Shown here: in pieces, positions 53,858 to 62,526 of the stretch
Layout of the letters: each line of letters begins with the position of its first letter
Numbering within the stretch: the stretch's first letter is position 1
From: Lysobacterales bacterium 66-474
GTDB taxonomy: Bacteria; Pseudomonadota; Gammaproteobacteria; Xanthomonadales; Rhodanobacteraceae
DNA: 64,000 nt
Reading direction: 5' to 3'
Assembly (NCBI GenBank): GCA_001899805.1
Contig: MKWP01000004.1
Location: 248,001 to 312,000, forward strand
Notes under the pieces: generated by a model
Told to the model about the DNA's origin: nothing
What the model saw: only the letters and a program-made list of their open reading frames with translations
Database searches by the model: none
Position numbers and translations under genes: made by a program

Positions 53858-56638
53858 ATGGCAGAGATCAGTCGCAGCGCCTTGTTCGGCAAACTCAACA
53901 AATTGGCCTATCGCGGCATCGAAAGCGCCACGGTGTTCTGCAAGCTGCGCGGCAATCCGTATGTCGAGCTGGTGCACTGGATTCACCAGATCCTGCAATT
54001 GCAGGATTCCGACCTGCACCACATCGTCAAGCAGTTCAACATCAATCCGTCGAACCTCGCACGCGACGTCACCGATGCGCTGGATCGCCTGCCGCGCGGT
54101 TCCACGTCCATCACCGACCTGTCGGGTAATGTCGAAGAGGCCGTCGAGCGCGGTTGGGTCATGGCCACGCTGATGTTCGGCGAAGCGCAGGTGCGCACCG
54201 GATATCTCGTCGTCGGCATCCTGGAGACGCGCCACCTGCGCAACGCGCTGGTCGGCATCTCGTCCGAGTTCGACAAGGTCAAGCTGGAAACCCTGAAGGA
54301 CAAATTCGCCGAAGTCGTCGGCGGCTCGCCCGAAGACGGCCAGAGCGCCAGCGACGGCTTCAAGCTGGGCGGCGCGGCTGCGCCGGGCGAAGCCAGCGGC
54401 GCGATGGGCCCGGCGCAGATGGGCAAGCAGGAGGCGTTGAAGCAATTCACCGTCGACCTCACCGAGCAGGCCCGCAACGGCAAGATCGATCCGATCGTCG
54501 GTCGTGACGAGGAAATCCGCCAGGTCGTCGACATCCTGATGCGCCGCCGCCAGAACAACCCGATGCTGGTCGGCGAGGCCGGCGTAGGCAAGACCGCGGT
54601 GGTCGAAGGGTTCGCGCTGCGCATCGCACAAGGCGACGTGCCGCCGCAATTGAAGGATGTTGCGCTGCGCACGCTGGACGTGGGCCTGCTGCAGGCCGGT
54701 GCCAGCATGAAGGGCGAATTCGAAAACCGCCTGCGCCAAGTGATCGAGGAAGTCCAGTCCTCGCCCAGGCCGATCATCCTGTTCATCGACGAAGCGCACA
54801 CGCTGGTCGGCGCAGGCGGCGCAGCCGGCACCGGCGACGCGGCGAATCTTCTGAAGCCCGCCTTGGCGCGCGGCAACCTGCGCACCGTGGGCGCCACCAC
54901 CTGGGCCGAATACAAGAAGCACATCGAGAAGGATCCTGCGCTCACCCGCCGTTTCCAGACCGTCTTGATCGAGGAACCGAGCGAGGAAAAGGGCATCCTG
55001 ATGATGCGCGGCGTCGCCAGCGTGATGGAAAAACACCATCGCGTGCAGATTCTGGATGAAGCACTGGAAGCCGCGGTGAAGCTGTCGCATCGCTACATTC
55101 CCGCGCGGCAGTTGCCGGACAAGGCGGTGAGCCTGCTCGACACGGCGTGCGCGCGCGTCGCGATCAGCCAGCACGCGGTGCCGCCGGAAGTGGACGACAC
55201 CCGCAAACGCATCGCCGCACTCGAGACGGAGTTGGCCATCATCGGCCGCGAGAAAACCGTGGGCGTCGATGTCGCCGAACGCGAAACACTGGCAAACGAA
55301 AAACTCGCCACGCAAAAGACCCGACTGGAAAAACTCGAAGCCGACTGGCAAGCGGAGAAGGAGTTGGTCGAACAGATCCTTGCCCTGCGCGCCAAGCTGC
55401 GCGGCGACGCCGCGCCGGTGGAAGGCACCGGCAGCAAGCTGGAGGAAGCCGCCAACGCCAAGGCCGGCGCCAAGGCCGGAATCGAAGCTGGCGATGCGAA
55501 GGCATCGGGCGAGCCCGCTCCGGTTGCGGCCAGCCTGACCGACGCCGAACGTGCCGCCGCGCTGCAGGAGCTGAAGGGCTTGCAAGCCAAGCTCAACGAC
55601 CTGCAAGGCGAACATCCGCTGATCCTGCCGACGGTCGATTACGTCGCCGTCGGGTCGGTGGTATCGGACTGGACCGGCATTCCGGTCGGACGCATGGTCA
55701 AGAGCGAACTCGAAACCGTGATGAATCTCGCCGGCATCATGGCCAAACGCGTGATCGGTCAGGATCACGCGATGGAGATGATCGCCAAGCGCATCCAGAC
55801 CTCGCGTGCCGGCCTCGACAATCCCAACAAGCCGATCGGCGTATTCATGCTCGCCGGCACTTCGGGCGTCGGCAAGACCGAAACTGCGCTGGCGCTGGCC
55901 GAAGCCCTGTACGGCGGCGAACAGAACCTCATCACCATCAACATGAGCGAGTTCCAGGAGGCGCACACCGTCTCCACGTTGAAGGGTGCGCCTCCGGGCT
56001 ATGTCGGTTACGGCGAAGGCGGCGTGCTCACCGAAGCCGTGCGCCGCAAACCGTATTCGGTGGTGCTGCTGGACGAGGTGGAAAAAGCCCACCCCGACGT
56101 CCACGAGATTTTCTTCCAGGTCTTCGACAAGGGTGTGATGGAGGACGGCGAAGGCCGTTCCATCGACTTCAAGAACACCCTGATCCTCTTGACCACCAAT
56201 GCCGGCACCGACCTCATCGCCGGGCTGTGCAAGGACCCGGAACTGATGCCCGAGCCCGACGGTATCGCCAAGGCCCTGCGCGAACCGTTGCTGAAGGTAT
56301 TCCCGCCCGCCCTGCTGGGGCGGCTGGTGACGATTCCGTATTACCCCTTGAGCGAAAAGATTCTCGGCGAAATCGTCAAACTCCAGCTCGGCCGCATCAA
56401 GAAACGCATCGAGGCGCGTTACCGCATTCCGTTCGACTACGACGACGGCGTGGTCAAGCTGGTTGTATCACGCTGCACCGAAAGCGAGTCCGGTGGACGC
56501 ATGATCGATGCCATCCTCACCAACACCATGCTCCCCGACGTGTCGCGCGAGTTCTTGAACCGGATGATCGACGGGAAACCGATCTCGCGAGTGGAGGTTG
56601 GAGTTCAAGGCCAGTCCTTCTCGTACGCTTTTTCGTGA
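53858..56638 (+). CDS. tssH: T6SS sheath-recycling AAA+ ATPase TssH (ClpV)
   Basis: 926 aa. The N-domain (SRSALFGKLNKLAYRGIESA) differs from that of ClpB as usual. AAA1 has Walker A GEAGVGKTAV near residue 243, and IILFIDEAHTLVG. The middle domain contains an Ala/Gly/Glu-rich insert around residues 520-560 (EEAANAKAGAKAGIEAGDAK), which makes the protein longer than most ClpV. AAA2 has GTSGVGKTETALALAE and VLLDEVEKAHPDV. It disassembles contracted sheaths. The ribosome site AAGGGTGG precedes the ATG. Confidence 0.98.
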   Translation: MAEISRSALFGKLNKLAYRGIESATVFCKLRGNPYVELVHWIHQILQLQDSDLHHIVKQFNINPSNLARDVTDALDRLPRGSTSITDLSGNVEEAVERGWVMATLMFGEAQVRTGYLVVGILETRHLRNALVGISSEFDKVKLETLKDKFAEVVGGSPEDGQSASDGFKLGGAAAPGEASGAMGPAQMGKQEALKQFTVDLTEQARNGKIDPIVGRDEEIRQVVDILMRRRQNNPMLVGEAGVGKTAVVEGFALRIAQGDVPPQLKDVALRTLDVGLLQAGASMKGEFENRLRQVIEEVQSSPRPIILFIDEAHTLVGAGGAAGTGDAANLLKPALARGNLRTVGATTWAEYKKHIEKDPALTRRFQTVLIEEPSEEKGILMMRGVASVMEKHHRVQILDEALEAAVKLSHRYIPARQLPDKAVSLLDTACARVAISQHAVPPEVDDTRKRIAALETELAIIGREKTVGVDVAERETLANEKLATQKTRLEKLEADWQAEKELVEQILALRAKLRGDAAPVEGTGSKLEEAANAKAGAKAGIEAGDAKASGEPAPVAASLTDAERAAALQELKGLQAKLNDLQGEHPLILPTVDYVAVGSVVSDWTGIPVGRMVKSELETVMNLAGIMAKRVIGQDHAMEMIAKRIQTSRAGLDNPNKPIGVFMLAGTSGVGKTETALALAEALYGGEQNLITINMSEFQEAHTVSTLKGAPPGYVGYGEGGVLTEAVRRKPYSVVLLDEVEKAHPDVHEIFFQVFDKGVMEDGEGRSIDFKNTLILLTTNAGTDLIAGLCKDPELMPEPDGIAKALREPLLKVFPPALLGRLVTIPYYPLSEKILGEIVKLQLGRIKKRIEARYRIPFDYDDGVVKLVVSRCTESESGGRMIDAILTNTMLPDVSREFLNRMIDGKPISRVEVGVQGQSFSYAFS

Positions 56639-56698
56639 CATTGCTTTCGTTTCAATGCATTTCCGCCGACCCTTGCGACCAAATTGAGGAATGACGTC

Positions 56699-57301
56699 AT
56701 GGCAAAATTCAACGGATTCAGTGCGAACCAAATGGTCGTAGTGGACTCGGCCTATCGCGAGTCGAGACGAGTGCTCGAGCGAGCCGTGGAAAGCGCAGGC
56801 ACGTCTACTTGGCGCGAAGTTTTCAAGCGCGTAATGGGGGCCGCAACCGGAAGCGACCTGAAAGAGGCCGAAAGCGCCTTGGAGGAATCCATAAAGGCGA
56901 TGCATCTGCGCATAGCCGGCGCAAGTTTTGATGTGACTTATGAACCTACGTTCACCAATACGAATGCGGACATGCTGGCCGGCAAGTTCTCACAGTCAGG
57001 TGGCGGCGCGCTCCATACAACCTTCATTGACGAACTGCGACAGCAAGGCTCGGCACCTGCCCGCCTGCCCATGCGCCTGGGGCCGAATTTCTTCACCATG
57101 CCCGAACGTGACATGTTCGGGCAGTCCAGGATCGAGACGTTCCTGCACGAACTCTCGCACCACGCAGCCGGCACAATTGATGACAGCAATGGTGGCGAGT
57201 GCTATGGCCTGAAGGGCGTAAATCGTCTCAAGGGGCTAGGTCCGAAGCGGGCCGTTCGCAATGCAGAAAACGTTGGTTTCTTCCTGGTCTGGGTAGCCTA
57301 G
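56699..57301 (+). CDS. M35-like zinc metallopeptidase, putative T6SS effector
   Basis: 200 aa. The zinc motif HELSH is at residues 150-154, followed by GTIDD (158-162), the aspzincin (M35) third-ligand style GT-x-D, and then ECYG. NAENVGFF near the C-terminus is another M35 trait. The first 80 residues are helical and unlike the catalytic half. There is no signal peptide, as expected for T6SS cargo. It is located between clpV and the PAAR gene with lower GC than its flanks. The ATG at 56699 has GAGGA eight bases upstream. Confidence 0.75.
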   Translation: MAKFNGFSANQMVVVDSAYRESRRVLERAVESAGTSTWREVFKRVMGAATGSDLKEAESALEESIKAMHLRIAGASFDVTYEPTFTNTNADMLAGKFSQSGGGALHTTFIDELRQQGSAPARLPMRLGPNFFTMPERDMFGQSRIETFLHELSHHAAGTIDDSNGGECYGLKGVNRLKGLGPKRAVRNAENVGFFLVWVA

Positions 57302-57340
57302 GAGTCCCGTTGGCACCGTTGTGGAAGAGAGGAGTCATCC

Positions 57341-57706
57341 ATGCCTGTTTGCAGATCAAAAGGTTGTACCGCCTACGCTGCATCGAATGGTTTGTGCGCG
57401 GCACACAATTCCGGCAAGTCATACAAGAAAGACACCGACGCCGACAGTTCAGCGCCTGTCATCGTTGAAGTAAAAACCATCAAAGGCCCCGGCTATTTTG
57501 GTGGCGGTGCGAATGCACCGCATGTGCATGTCTACCCGGGCGGTGCACATCTCAAGCTTGGAAGCCATCGCTACAACCTTGTCCAGAATGACAAGAAATA
57601 CTCAGCCGTGAAGGATGCCTACGAGGCACTGGATGGACATCCGTTGGGTTCCACGCTGCGTCCGTGGGTATCGGCTGCGCTCAAGTATTTCGGTTTTTCC
57701 GAGTAA
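57341..57706 (+). CDS. Unknown 121-aa protein with a small Cys/His motif (possible immunity or effector partner)
   Basis: I do not recognise a family. The N-terminus MPVCRSKGCTAYAASNGLCAAH has a C-x4-C...C-x2-H set that may bind zinc. The middle contains HVHVYPGGAHLKLGSHRYNL, and the C-terminus is helical. A GAGGAG ribosome site precedes the ATG. Hand counting of the three 60-base lines 57361-57540 gives 99/180 GC, well below the vgrG gene. Its position directly after the peptidase gene suggests a partner role, which is inference. Confidence 0.6.
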   Translation: MPVCRSKGCTAYAASNGLCAAHNSGKSYKKDTDADSSAPVIVEVKTIKGPGYFGGGANAPHVHVYPGGAHLKLGSHRYNLVQNDKKYSAVKDAYEALDGHPLGSTLRPWVSAALKYFGFSE

Positions 57707-57783
57707 GGCTTTTCGGCTGAATATTCGGTCAGGGAAACGCATGGGTCGGATTCGTTTTCATGGCAATTTCGAGGATCAAGCAG

Positions 57784-58218
57784 ATGCGCAACGTACTCAA
57801 GGCAACGGGCCACGGCCTGAAACACTTTTTCGGAGCACGGGATAGCCGCGACTCGCTGAAGCAGTTGGGCGGCCAGTTTGGCCGTGCCAGCACGAAGGTG
57901 GAGAAGGCCGAAATCCTGGCGATGATGGGCATGTACACCGTGTACAAGGGTTCACCCATCGGATTCGCCAAGAACATCTACGACAGCATCAAGGTTGGCC
58001 AGTGGAAATACGGCGACCTGCGTAGCCACCAGCAGAATGTCGACGAATTCCTCGACAACATCCAGATGTCCGATGAAGGCAAGCGGACAGTGGCGAAAAT
58101 CGTGTGCAGCGGCAGCTCTTCGAGCGCCGTCGCCGGCCTGTCGCCGACCGATGCGGCGGCTTTTCGCCAGTTCGAAGCCGACCTGCACATCGCGGCCGGC
58201 AACTGCGTCAACTTTTGA
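57784..58218 (+). CDS. Unknown 144-aa protein in the T6SS cargo module
   Basis: No recognised domain. It is rich in Lys, Gly and Ser, with LKQLGGQFGRASTKVEKAEI and FLDNIQMSDEGKRTVAKIVC. No signal peptide or strong membrane helix is seen. The ATG at 57784 is preferred (GAGGA eight bases upstream); an ATG at 57760 would add eight residues but lacks a ribosome site. It lies 14 bases before the PAAR gene, so it may be an immunity, adaptor or loading protein. Confidence 0.55.
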   Translation: MRNVLKATGHGLKHFFGARDSRDSLKQLGGQFGRASTKVEKAEILAMMGMYTVYKGSPIGFAKNIYDSIKVGQWKYGDLRSHQQNVDEFLDNIQMSDEGKRTVAKIVCSGSSSSAVAGLSPTDAAAFRQFEADLHIAAGNCVNF

Positions 58219-58232
58219 CCCGGTTGTCGATC

Positions 58233-58529
58233 ATGCCACCACTCGCCCGCCTCACCGACATGCACACCTGCCCGATGCAGACGCCGGGCGTCCCGCCCAT
58301 TCCGCATGTGGGCGGCCCGATCGCGGGGCCGGGCTGTCCGAAGGTGTTGGTCGGCGGCATGCCGGCGGCATGCGTCGGCGATCTGGCAACCTGCGTCGGC
58401 CCGCCGGATTCGATCGTCAAGGGTTCGACCAAGATCCTGATCGGCGGCCGTCCCGCGGCGATGCTGGGCAGCAATACCGCGCATGGCGGCGTGGTGGTAT
58501 TGGGCTGCCCCAAGGTGATCGGGTCGTGA
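58233..58529 (+). CDS. PAAR-domain T6SS spike-tip protein
   Basis: 98 aa, a bare PAAR domain. MPPLARLTDMHTCPMQTPG, MPAACVGDLATCVGPPDSIV and GRPAAMLGSNTAHGGVVVLG give the repeated PAAR/GG turns that form the sharp metal-stabilised cone on VgrG. It carries no C-terminal toxin domain, so effectors must be attached otherwise. It stands 12 bases before the TPR-methyltransferase gene. Confidence 0.93.
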   Translation: MPPLARLTDMHTCPMQTPGVPPIPHVGGPIAGPGCPKVLVGGMPAACVGDLATCVGPPDSIVKGSTKILIGGRPAAMLGSNTAHGGVVVLGCPKVIGS

Positions 58530-58541
58530 CGGGGTCGTGCC

Positions 58542-59966
58542 ATGAAACGTAACACGGCCAGGATCCCGCTGCGCCGTCCGCAACGCCCGGCTGCGGAGGG
58601 CGCGTGGCGGAGCTGGTTGAACCAGGCGATCCAGGCGCACCAGCAAGGCGATCTCGATACTGCCGAGCACCTGTACCGGAAGATTTTGACCAGCGAGATC
58701 GCGCAGCCCGATGCGTTGCATTATCTCGGCGTGCTGCAACACCAGCGCGGCCGCAGCGATGAAGCGGTGGAACTGATCCGCACGGCGCTGGCCGCGATAC
58801 CGAATCACGCCGACGCGCACAACAACCTCGGCAACATCCACAAGGAATGCGGCCGACTGGCCGAAGCGGAAGCGTGTTACCGGCGAGCGCTTGCGTGCGC
58901 ACCTACGCACGCCGATGCGCTGGGCAATCTGGCGGTGGTACTGGAAGCGCAGGACCGCCTGTTGCCGGCGTTCGAGGCCTATGGAAAGTTTCTGCTGGCC
59001 GCGCCGCGCAGTGCGCGTGCGCATTACCTGATGGGCTTGTTCCTGCGCCACCACGCCGAAGGCATCGAACACGTCGAGCAATCGGTGGAGTGTTTCCAGC
59101 GCGCCTTCGCGCTCGACGACAAGCAGCTGTGTGCGCTGCAGGAGCAGGGCGTATCCTTGTATGCCCTCGGCCGCGACGATGAGGCGCGGCAGGTGTATCG
59201 CGACTGGCTGGCGCGTGATCCCGGCAACCCGGTCCCGCGCCACATGCTGGCGGCGTGTGGCGGGTCCGAGGCTCCCGCTCGCGCCGACGATGCCTACGTG
59301 CGCGCCGAATTCGATTCCTTCGCCGAAAATTTCGACCGGCAGTTGCTGGGGCATTTGAACTATCGTGCCCCGCAGGTGCTGGTCGACGCCATGGCAGCGT
59401 CGCTGCCGCCGGCGGCGGCGACACTGGACGTGCTGGATGCCGGTTGCGGCACCGGCCTGTGCGCACCCTTGCTGCGGCCGTATGCGCGTCGGCTGATCGG
59501 CGTGGACCTGTCCGCCGGCATGCTGGACAAGGCGCGCCAACGCGGCGGTTATGACGAACTGGCCGAAGCCGAGCTCACCGCTTACCTGCAGGCGCACGCG
59601 GCCATGCACGACGTGGTAGTGTCGGCGGACACGCTGGTGTATTTCGGCGATCTGGCGCCGGTCGTCGCTGCCGCGCACACGGCCTTGCGCCCCGGCGGCA
59701 GCTTCGTCTTCTCGCTGGAAGCGAAGGACGAAGCGAGCCTGGACAGCGGGGGTTTCGTGTTGTCATCCAGCGGCCGCTACCGGCATGGCCGCGACTACGT
59801 GGAAGAAACCCTGCGCAGGTCCGGCTTCGCCGACATCCGGATCACCCCGGACAGCCTGCGCAAGGAGGCCGGCAAACCGGTGGCAAGCTGGGTGGTGCTG
59901 GCGCGGTACGCGCCGAATGGCGCAAGCATGTCGGCGCTGGCCGGCAAGGGGACTCCGGACATATGA
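58542..59966 (+). CDS. TPR-repeat SAM-dependent methyltransferase in the T6SS cluster
   Basis: 474 aa. The N-terminal half is a TPR array of about five repeats (AIQAHQQGDLDTAEHLYRKI, ALHYLGVLQHQRGRSDEAVE, AHNNLGNIHKECGRLAEAEA and further repeats). The C-terminal half is a class I methyltransferase with motif I LDVLDAGCGTGLCAPLL near residue 302 and the LRPGGSFVFSLEA post-motif. It probably methylates a protein bound by the TPR region. The stop overlaps the vgrG start by 4 bases (ATGA), so it is translationally coupled to the spike gene. Confidence 0.85.
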   Translation: MKRNTARIPLRRPQRPAAEGAWRSWLNQAIQAHQQGDLDTAEHLYRKILTSEIAQPDALHYLGVLQHQRGRSDEAVELIRTALAAIPNHADAHNNLGNIHKECGRLAEAEACYRRALACAPTHADALGNLAVVLEAQDRLLPAFEAYGKFLLAAPRSARAHYLMGLFLRHHAEGIEHVEQSVECFQRAFALDDKQLCALQEQGVSLYALGRDDEARQVYRDWLARDPGNPVPRHMLAACGGSEAPARADDAYVRAEFDSFAENFDRQLLGHLNYRAPQVLVDAMAASLPPAAATLDVLDAGCGTGLCAPLLRPYARRLIGVDLSAGMLDKARQRGGYDELAEAELTAYLQAHAAMHDVVVSADTLVYFGDLAPVVAAAHTALRPGGSFVFSLEAKDEASLDSGGFVLSSSGRYRHGRDYVEETLRRSGFADIRITPDSLRKEAGKPVASWVVLARYAPNGASMSALAGKGTPDI

Positions 59967-61957
59967 CCGCCCAGATCACGATTGCCACGGCGAAAGTCGA
60001 CGGCCTGTTGTTCACCCGCATGCAGGTGACCGAGCGGCTGGGCGAACTGTTCGCCTTCGAGCTGGAATTCGAGAGCCAGGATACGGGCATCGACCTCAAC
60101 GGACTTTTGAAGTCGCCGATGGCAGTGAAGCTCGAAACCCAGGACGGCTACGAGCGTTGGTTCCACGGCATGGTGTGCGAGGCCGAGCAGACGTCGGTCG
60201 AGAAGGTGCAGGACCTGGTCTACGCGAAATACCGCGCGCGCCTGGTGCCCACCCCATGGCTGCTGAGCGGGATGGTCGATTGCCGCATCTTCAAGGACCA
60301 GAGCGTCACCGACATCGTCAAGACGGTGTTGCGTGAGGCCGGCTACACCGACGTCAGCCTGAACCTGAGTGGCAGCTACGCCAAGCGCGAGTACTGCGTG
60401 CAGTATCGCGAGGACGGGCTGAACTTCATCAACCGCCTGTTGCAGCAGGAAGGCATCTACTACTACTTCACGCACACCTCAAGCAAACACGAGATGGTGC
60501 TGGCCGATGGCGTCGGCTCGCACGAAGAGGCCAGCGGTTTCGGCAAGGTGCCCTACCAGCCCAGCGCCAGCAGCGTGCTGCGCAAGCAATCGACGATTGC
60601 CCAGTGGCACTCCCTGCGCGGCGTGGATGGCGCCAGCTACCAGCTCACCGACTACAACCCGCTGAAGCCCAAGGCCTCGCTGTCGGTCAATACCACCAGC
60701 GAGGGCCATGGCGTCGACGGCATCAGCGTGTTCGACTATCCCGGCACGCATGCCGAAGCCGATCCCGGCAAGCACTTTGCGCAGGTGCGCGCGGAAGCCT
60801 TGAGCGCGGCGCGCTCGCGCTACGTGGGCGAAACCGACGCCTGCAGCATCAGGATCGGCGGGCTGTTCACGCTCAGCGACCATCCGGGCAAACCGCTGAA
60901 CCGCGAATATCTGGTGACGTCCACTGCGATGCAACTGGAAGGACCGGGCTACGCCTCCGGCGCGGATGCCGCCAATCCCACTTTCCGTTGCGATTTCGAG
61001 GCACTGGAAAGCAGCCAGCCGTGGCGCAGCGCGCAGGCCGCGCGCAAGCCAAGCGTGACGGGCCTGCAAACCGCGATCGTGACCGGCAGCAAGACCGACG
61101 AAGACATCGCGGTCGACAAGTACGGCCGGGTGCAGGTGAATTTCCACTGGAACATGCCCGGCAAGAAGAACGCCGATTGTTCGTGCCCGGTGCGGGTGGC
61201 ATCGATGTGGGCCGGCAAGAGCTGGGGCGCGGTGAGTTATCCGCGCGTGGGCCAGGAAGTGGTGGTGAGCTTCATCGAGGGCGATCCGGATCGCCCCCTC
61301 ATCATCGCCAGCGTCTACAACGCCGACAACATGCCGCCGTATGGCCTGCCCGACAACAAGACCCAGAGCGGCATCAAGAGCCGCAGCCTGCTCGGCGCCA
61401 CGGCCGACTTCAACGAATTGCGCTTCGAGGACAAGAAGGGCGAAGAGGATTTCTTCATCCACGCGCAGAAGGACATGCACGAGGAAGTCGAGAACGACCA
61501 CACGGTGACGATCGACCACGACGAGATCATCACCGTCAAGAACGACCAGACCGCCGAAATCAAGAACAACCGCACGCATACGGTGACCAAGGACGACAAG
61601 CTCACCGTCAACAACGACGGCACTACGTCGATCGCCCACAATTTCAAGCTGAGCGCCGGCGACAAGATCGAACTGGTGTGCGGCCAGGCCAGCATCACCC
61701 TGAAATCGTCGGGGGCCATCGAGATCAAGGGCACCACCATCAAGATCAACGGCAGCCAGAAGGTGGATATCACCGGCAGCATGGGCGTCAAGGTCAGCGG
61801 CATGAAGATCGACCTGAAGGCCGACATGGCCGCCAACATGAAAGGCACCATGGTCACGGTCGAGGGCAGCGGCAAGACCGACGTCAAGGGCGCCATGGTG
61901 AACGTGACCGGCTCGGGCATGGTCAAGGTCGGTGGCGGTATCCTGATGCTGGGTTGA
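59963..61957 (+). CDS. vgrG: T6SS spike protein VgrG (TssI)
   Basis: 664 aa. The gp27-like half is recognised by LFAFELEFESQDTGIDLNGL, LLSGMVDCRIFKDQSVTDIV and YCVQYREDGLNFINRLLQQE. The gp5/OB part has VDKYGRVQVNFHWNMPGKKN, then RVASMWAGKSWGAVSYPRVG and FIEGDPDRPLIIASVYNADN. The C-terminal beta-helix needle is a series of short Thr/Lys/Val repeats ending VGGGILMLG, with no added toxin domain. A PAAR protein encoded upstream would cap it. Confidence 0.98.
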   Translation: MTAQITIATAKVDGLLFTRMQVTERLGELFAFELEFESQDTGIDLNGLLKSPMAVKLETQDGYERWFHGMVCEAEQTSVEKVQDLVYAKYRARLVPTPWLLSGMVDCRIFKDQSVTDIVKTVLREAGYTDVSLNLSGSYAKREYCVQYREDGLNFINRLLQQEGIYYYFTHTSSKHEMVLADGVGSHEEASGFGKVPYQPSASSVLRKQSTIAQWHSLRGVDGASYQLTDYNPLKPKASLSVNTTSEGHGVDGISVFDYPGTHAEADPGKHFAQVRAEALSAARSRYVGETDACSIRIGGLFTLSDHPGKPLNREYLVTSTAMQLEGPGYASGADAANPTFRCDFEALESSQPWRSAQAARKPSVTGLQTAIVTGSKTDEDIAVDKYGRVQVNFHWNMPGKKNADCSCPVRVASMWAGKSWGAVSYPRVGQEVVVSFIEGDPDRPLIIASVYNADNMPPYGLPDNKTQSGIKSRSLLGATADFNELRFEDKKGEEDFFIHAQKDMHEEVENDHTVTIDHDEIITVKNDQTAEIKNNRTHTVTKDDKLTVNNDGTTSIAHNFKLSAGDKIELVCGQASITLKSSGAIEIKGTTIKINGSQKVDITGSMGVKVSGMKIDLKADMAANMKGTMVTVEGSGKTDVKGAMVNVTGSGMVKVGGGILMLG

Positions 61958-61970
61958 GGGGAAACGACGC

Positions 61971-62519
61971 ATGTCGATCGTCAAACAGGCAGCTACGCAG
62001 ATGGAACTGGCCGACGAGGCCGGCGCACTGCTGCGCGACGACATGACGCCGCGCCAGGCGATCGAGGCGCTGCTGGCCGCCGACGAACCCCAGGAAGCCG
62101 TGAAGCTGCTGGCGCGGCTGCTGCCCAAGCGCTACGCCGTGGCCTGGCTGTGCCAATGCGCACGCGACCAGCAGCTGTCGGTGGAGGATCGCGCCGGCGT
62201 GTCGCTGGCGGAACATTGGGTGCGCGAACCCAATGAAGCGAACCGCCGCGCCGCCTTCGAGTTCGCCAATGCCGGCAACTACGAATCGCTGGGCGCGTGG
62301 CTCGCGGCGAGCGCCGGCTGGGCCGACGGCAGCCTCGCACCGGCCAAGCAGGAAACCCCGGTACCGCCTGCCGAACACCTCACCGCGGTGGCGGCGGTGG
62401 CGGCCGTCAACATGCTGGCGGCACTGGCTGCGGATCAGTTCGATACGCGCCGGCTCGAATTCATCAAGCGGGCAATGGATCTGCTCGGACAACCCGCAAG
62501 CGCCAGCGGACGGCCGTGA
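61971..62519 (+). CDS. Conserved T6SS-associated protein of unknown function (DUF6931-like)
   Basis: 182 aa. Mostly helical, cytoplasmic, with MTPRQAIEALLAADEPQEAV and LPKRYAVAWLCQCARDQQ. Proteins of this kind recur next to vgrG/FHA genes in T6SS clusters; the family number is from memory and not certain. No catalytic motif is visible. It follows vgrG by 13 bases and precedes the FHA gene by 7 bases. Confidence 0.75.
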   Translation: MSIVKQAATQMELADEAGALLRDDMTPRQAIEALLAADEPQEAVKLLARLLPKRYAVAWLCQCARDQQLSVEDRAGVSLAEHWVREPNEANRRAAFEFANAGNYESLGAWLAASAGWADGSLAPAKQETPVPPAEHLTAVAAVAAVNMLAALAADQFDTRRLEFIKRAMDLLGQPASASGRP

Positions 62520-62526
62520 AACACGC

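Noticed and set aside
53573-56104. An 843-codon minus-strand frame across clpV
   Set aside because: Antisense shadow; the plus-strand ClpV has all motifs.
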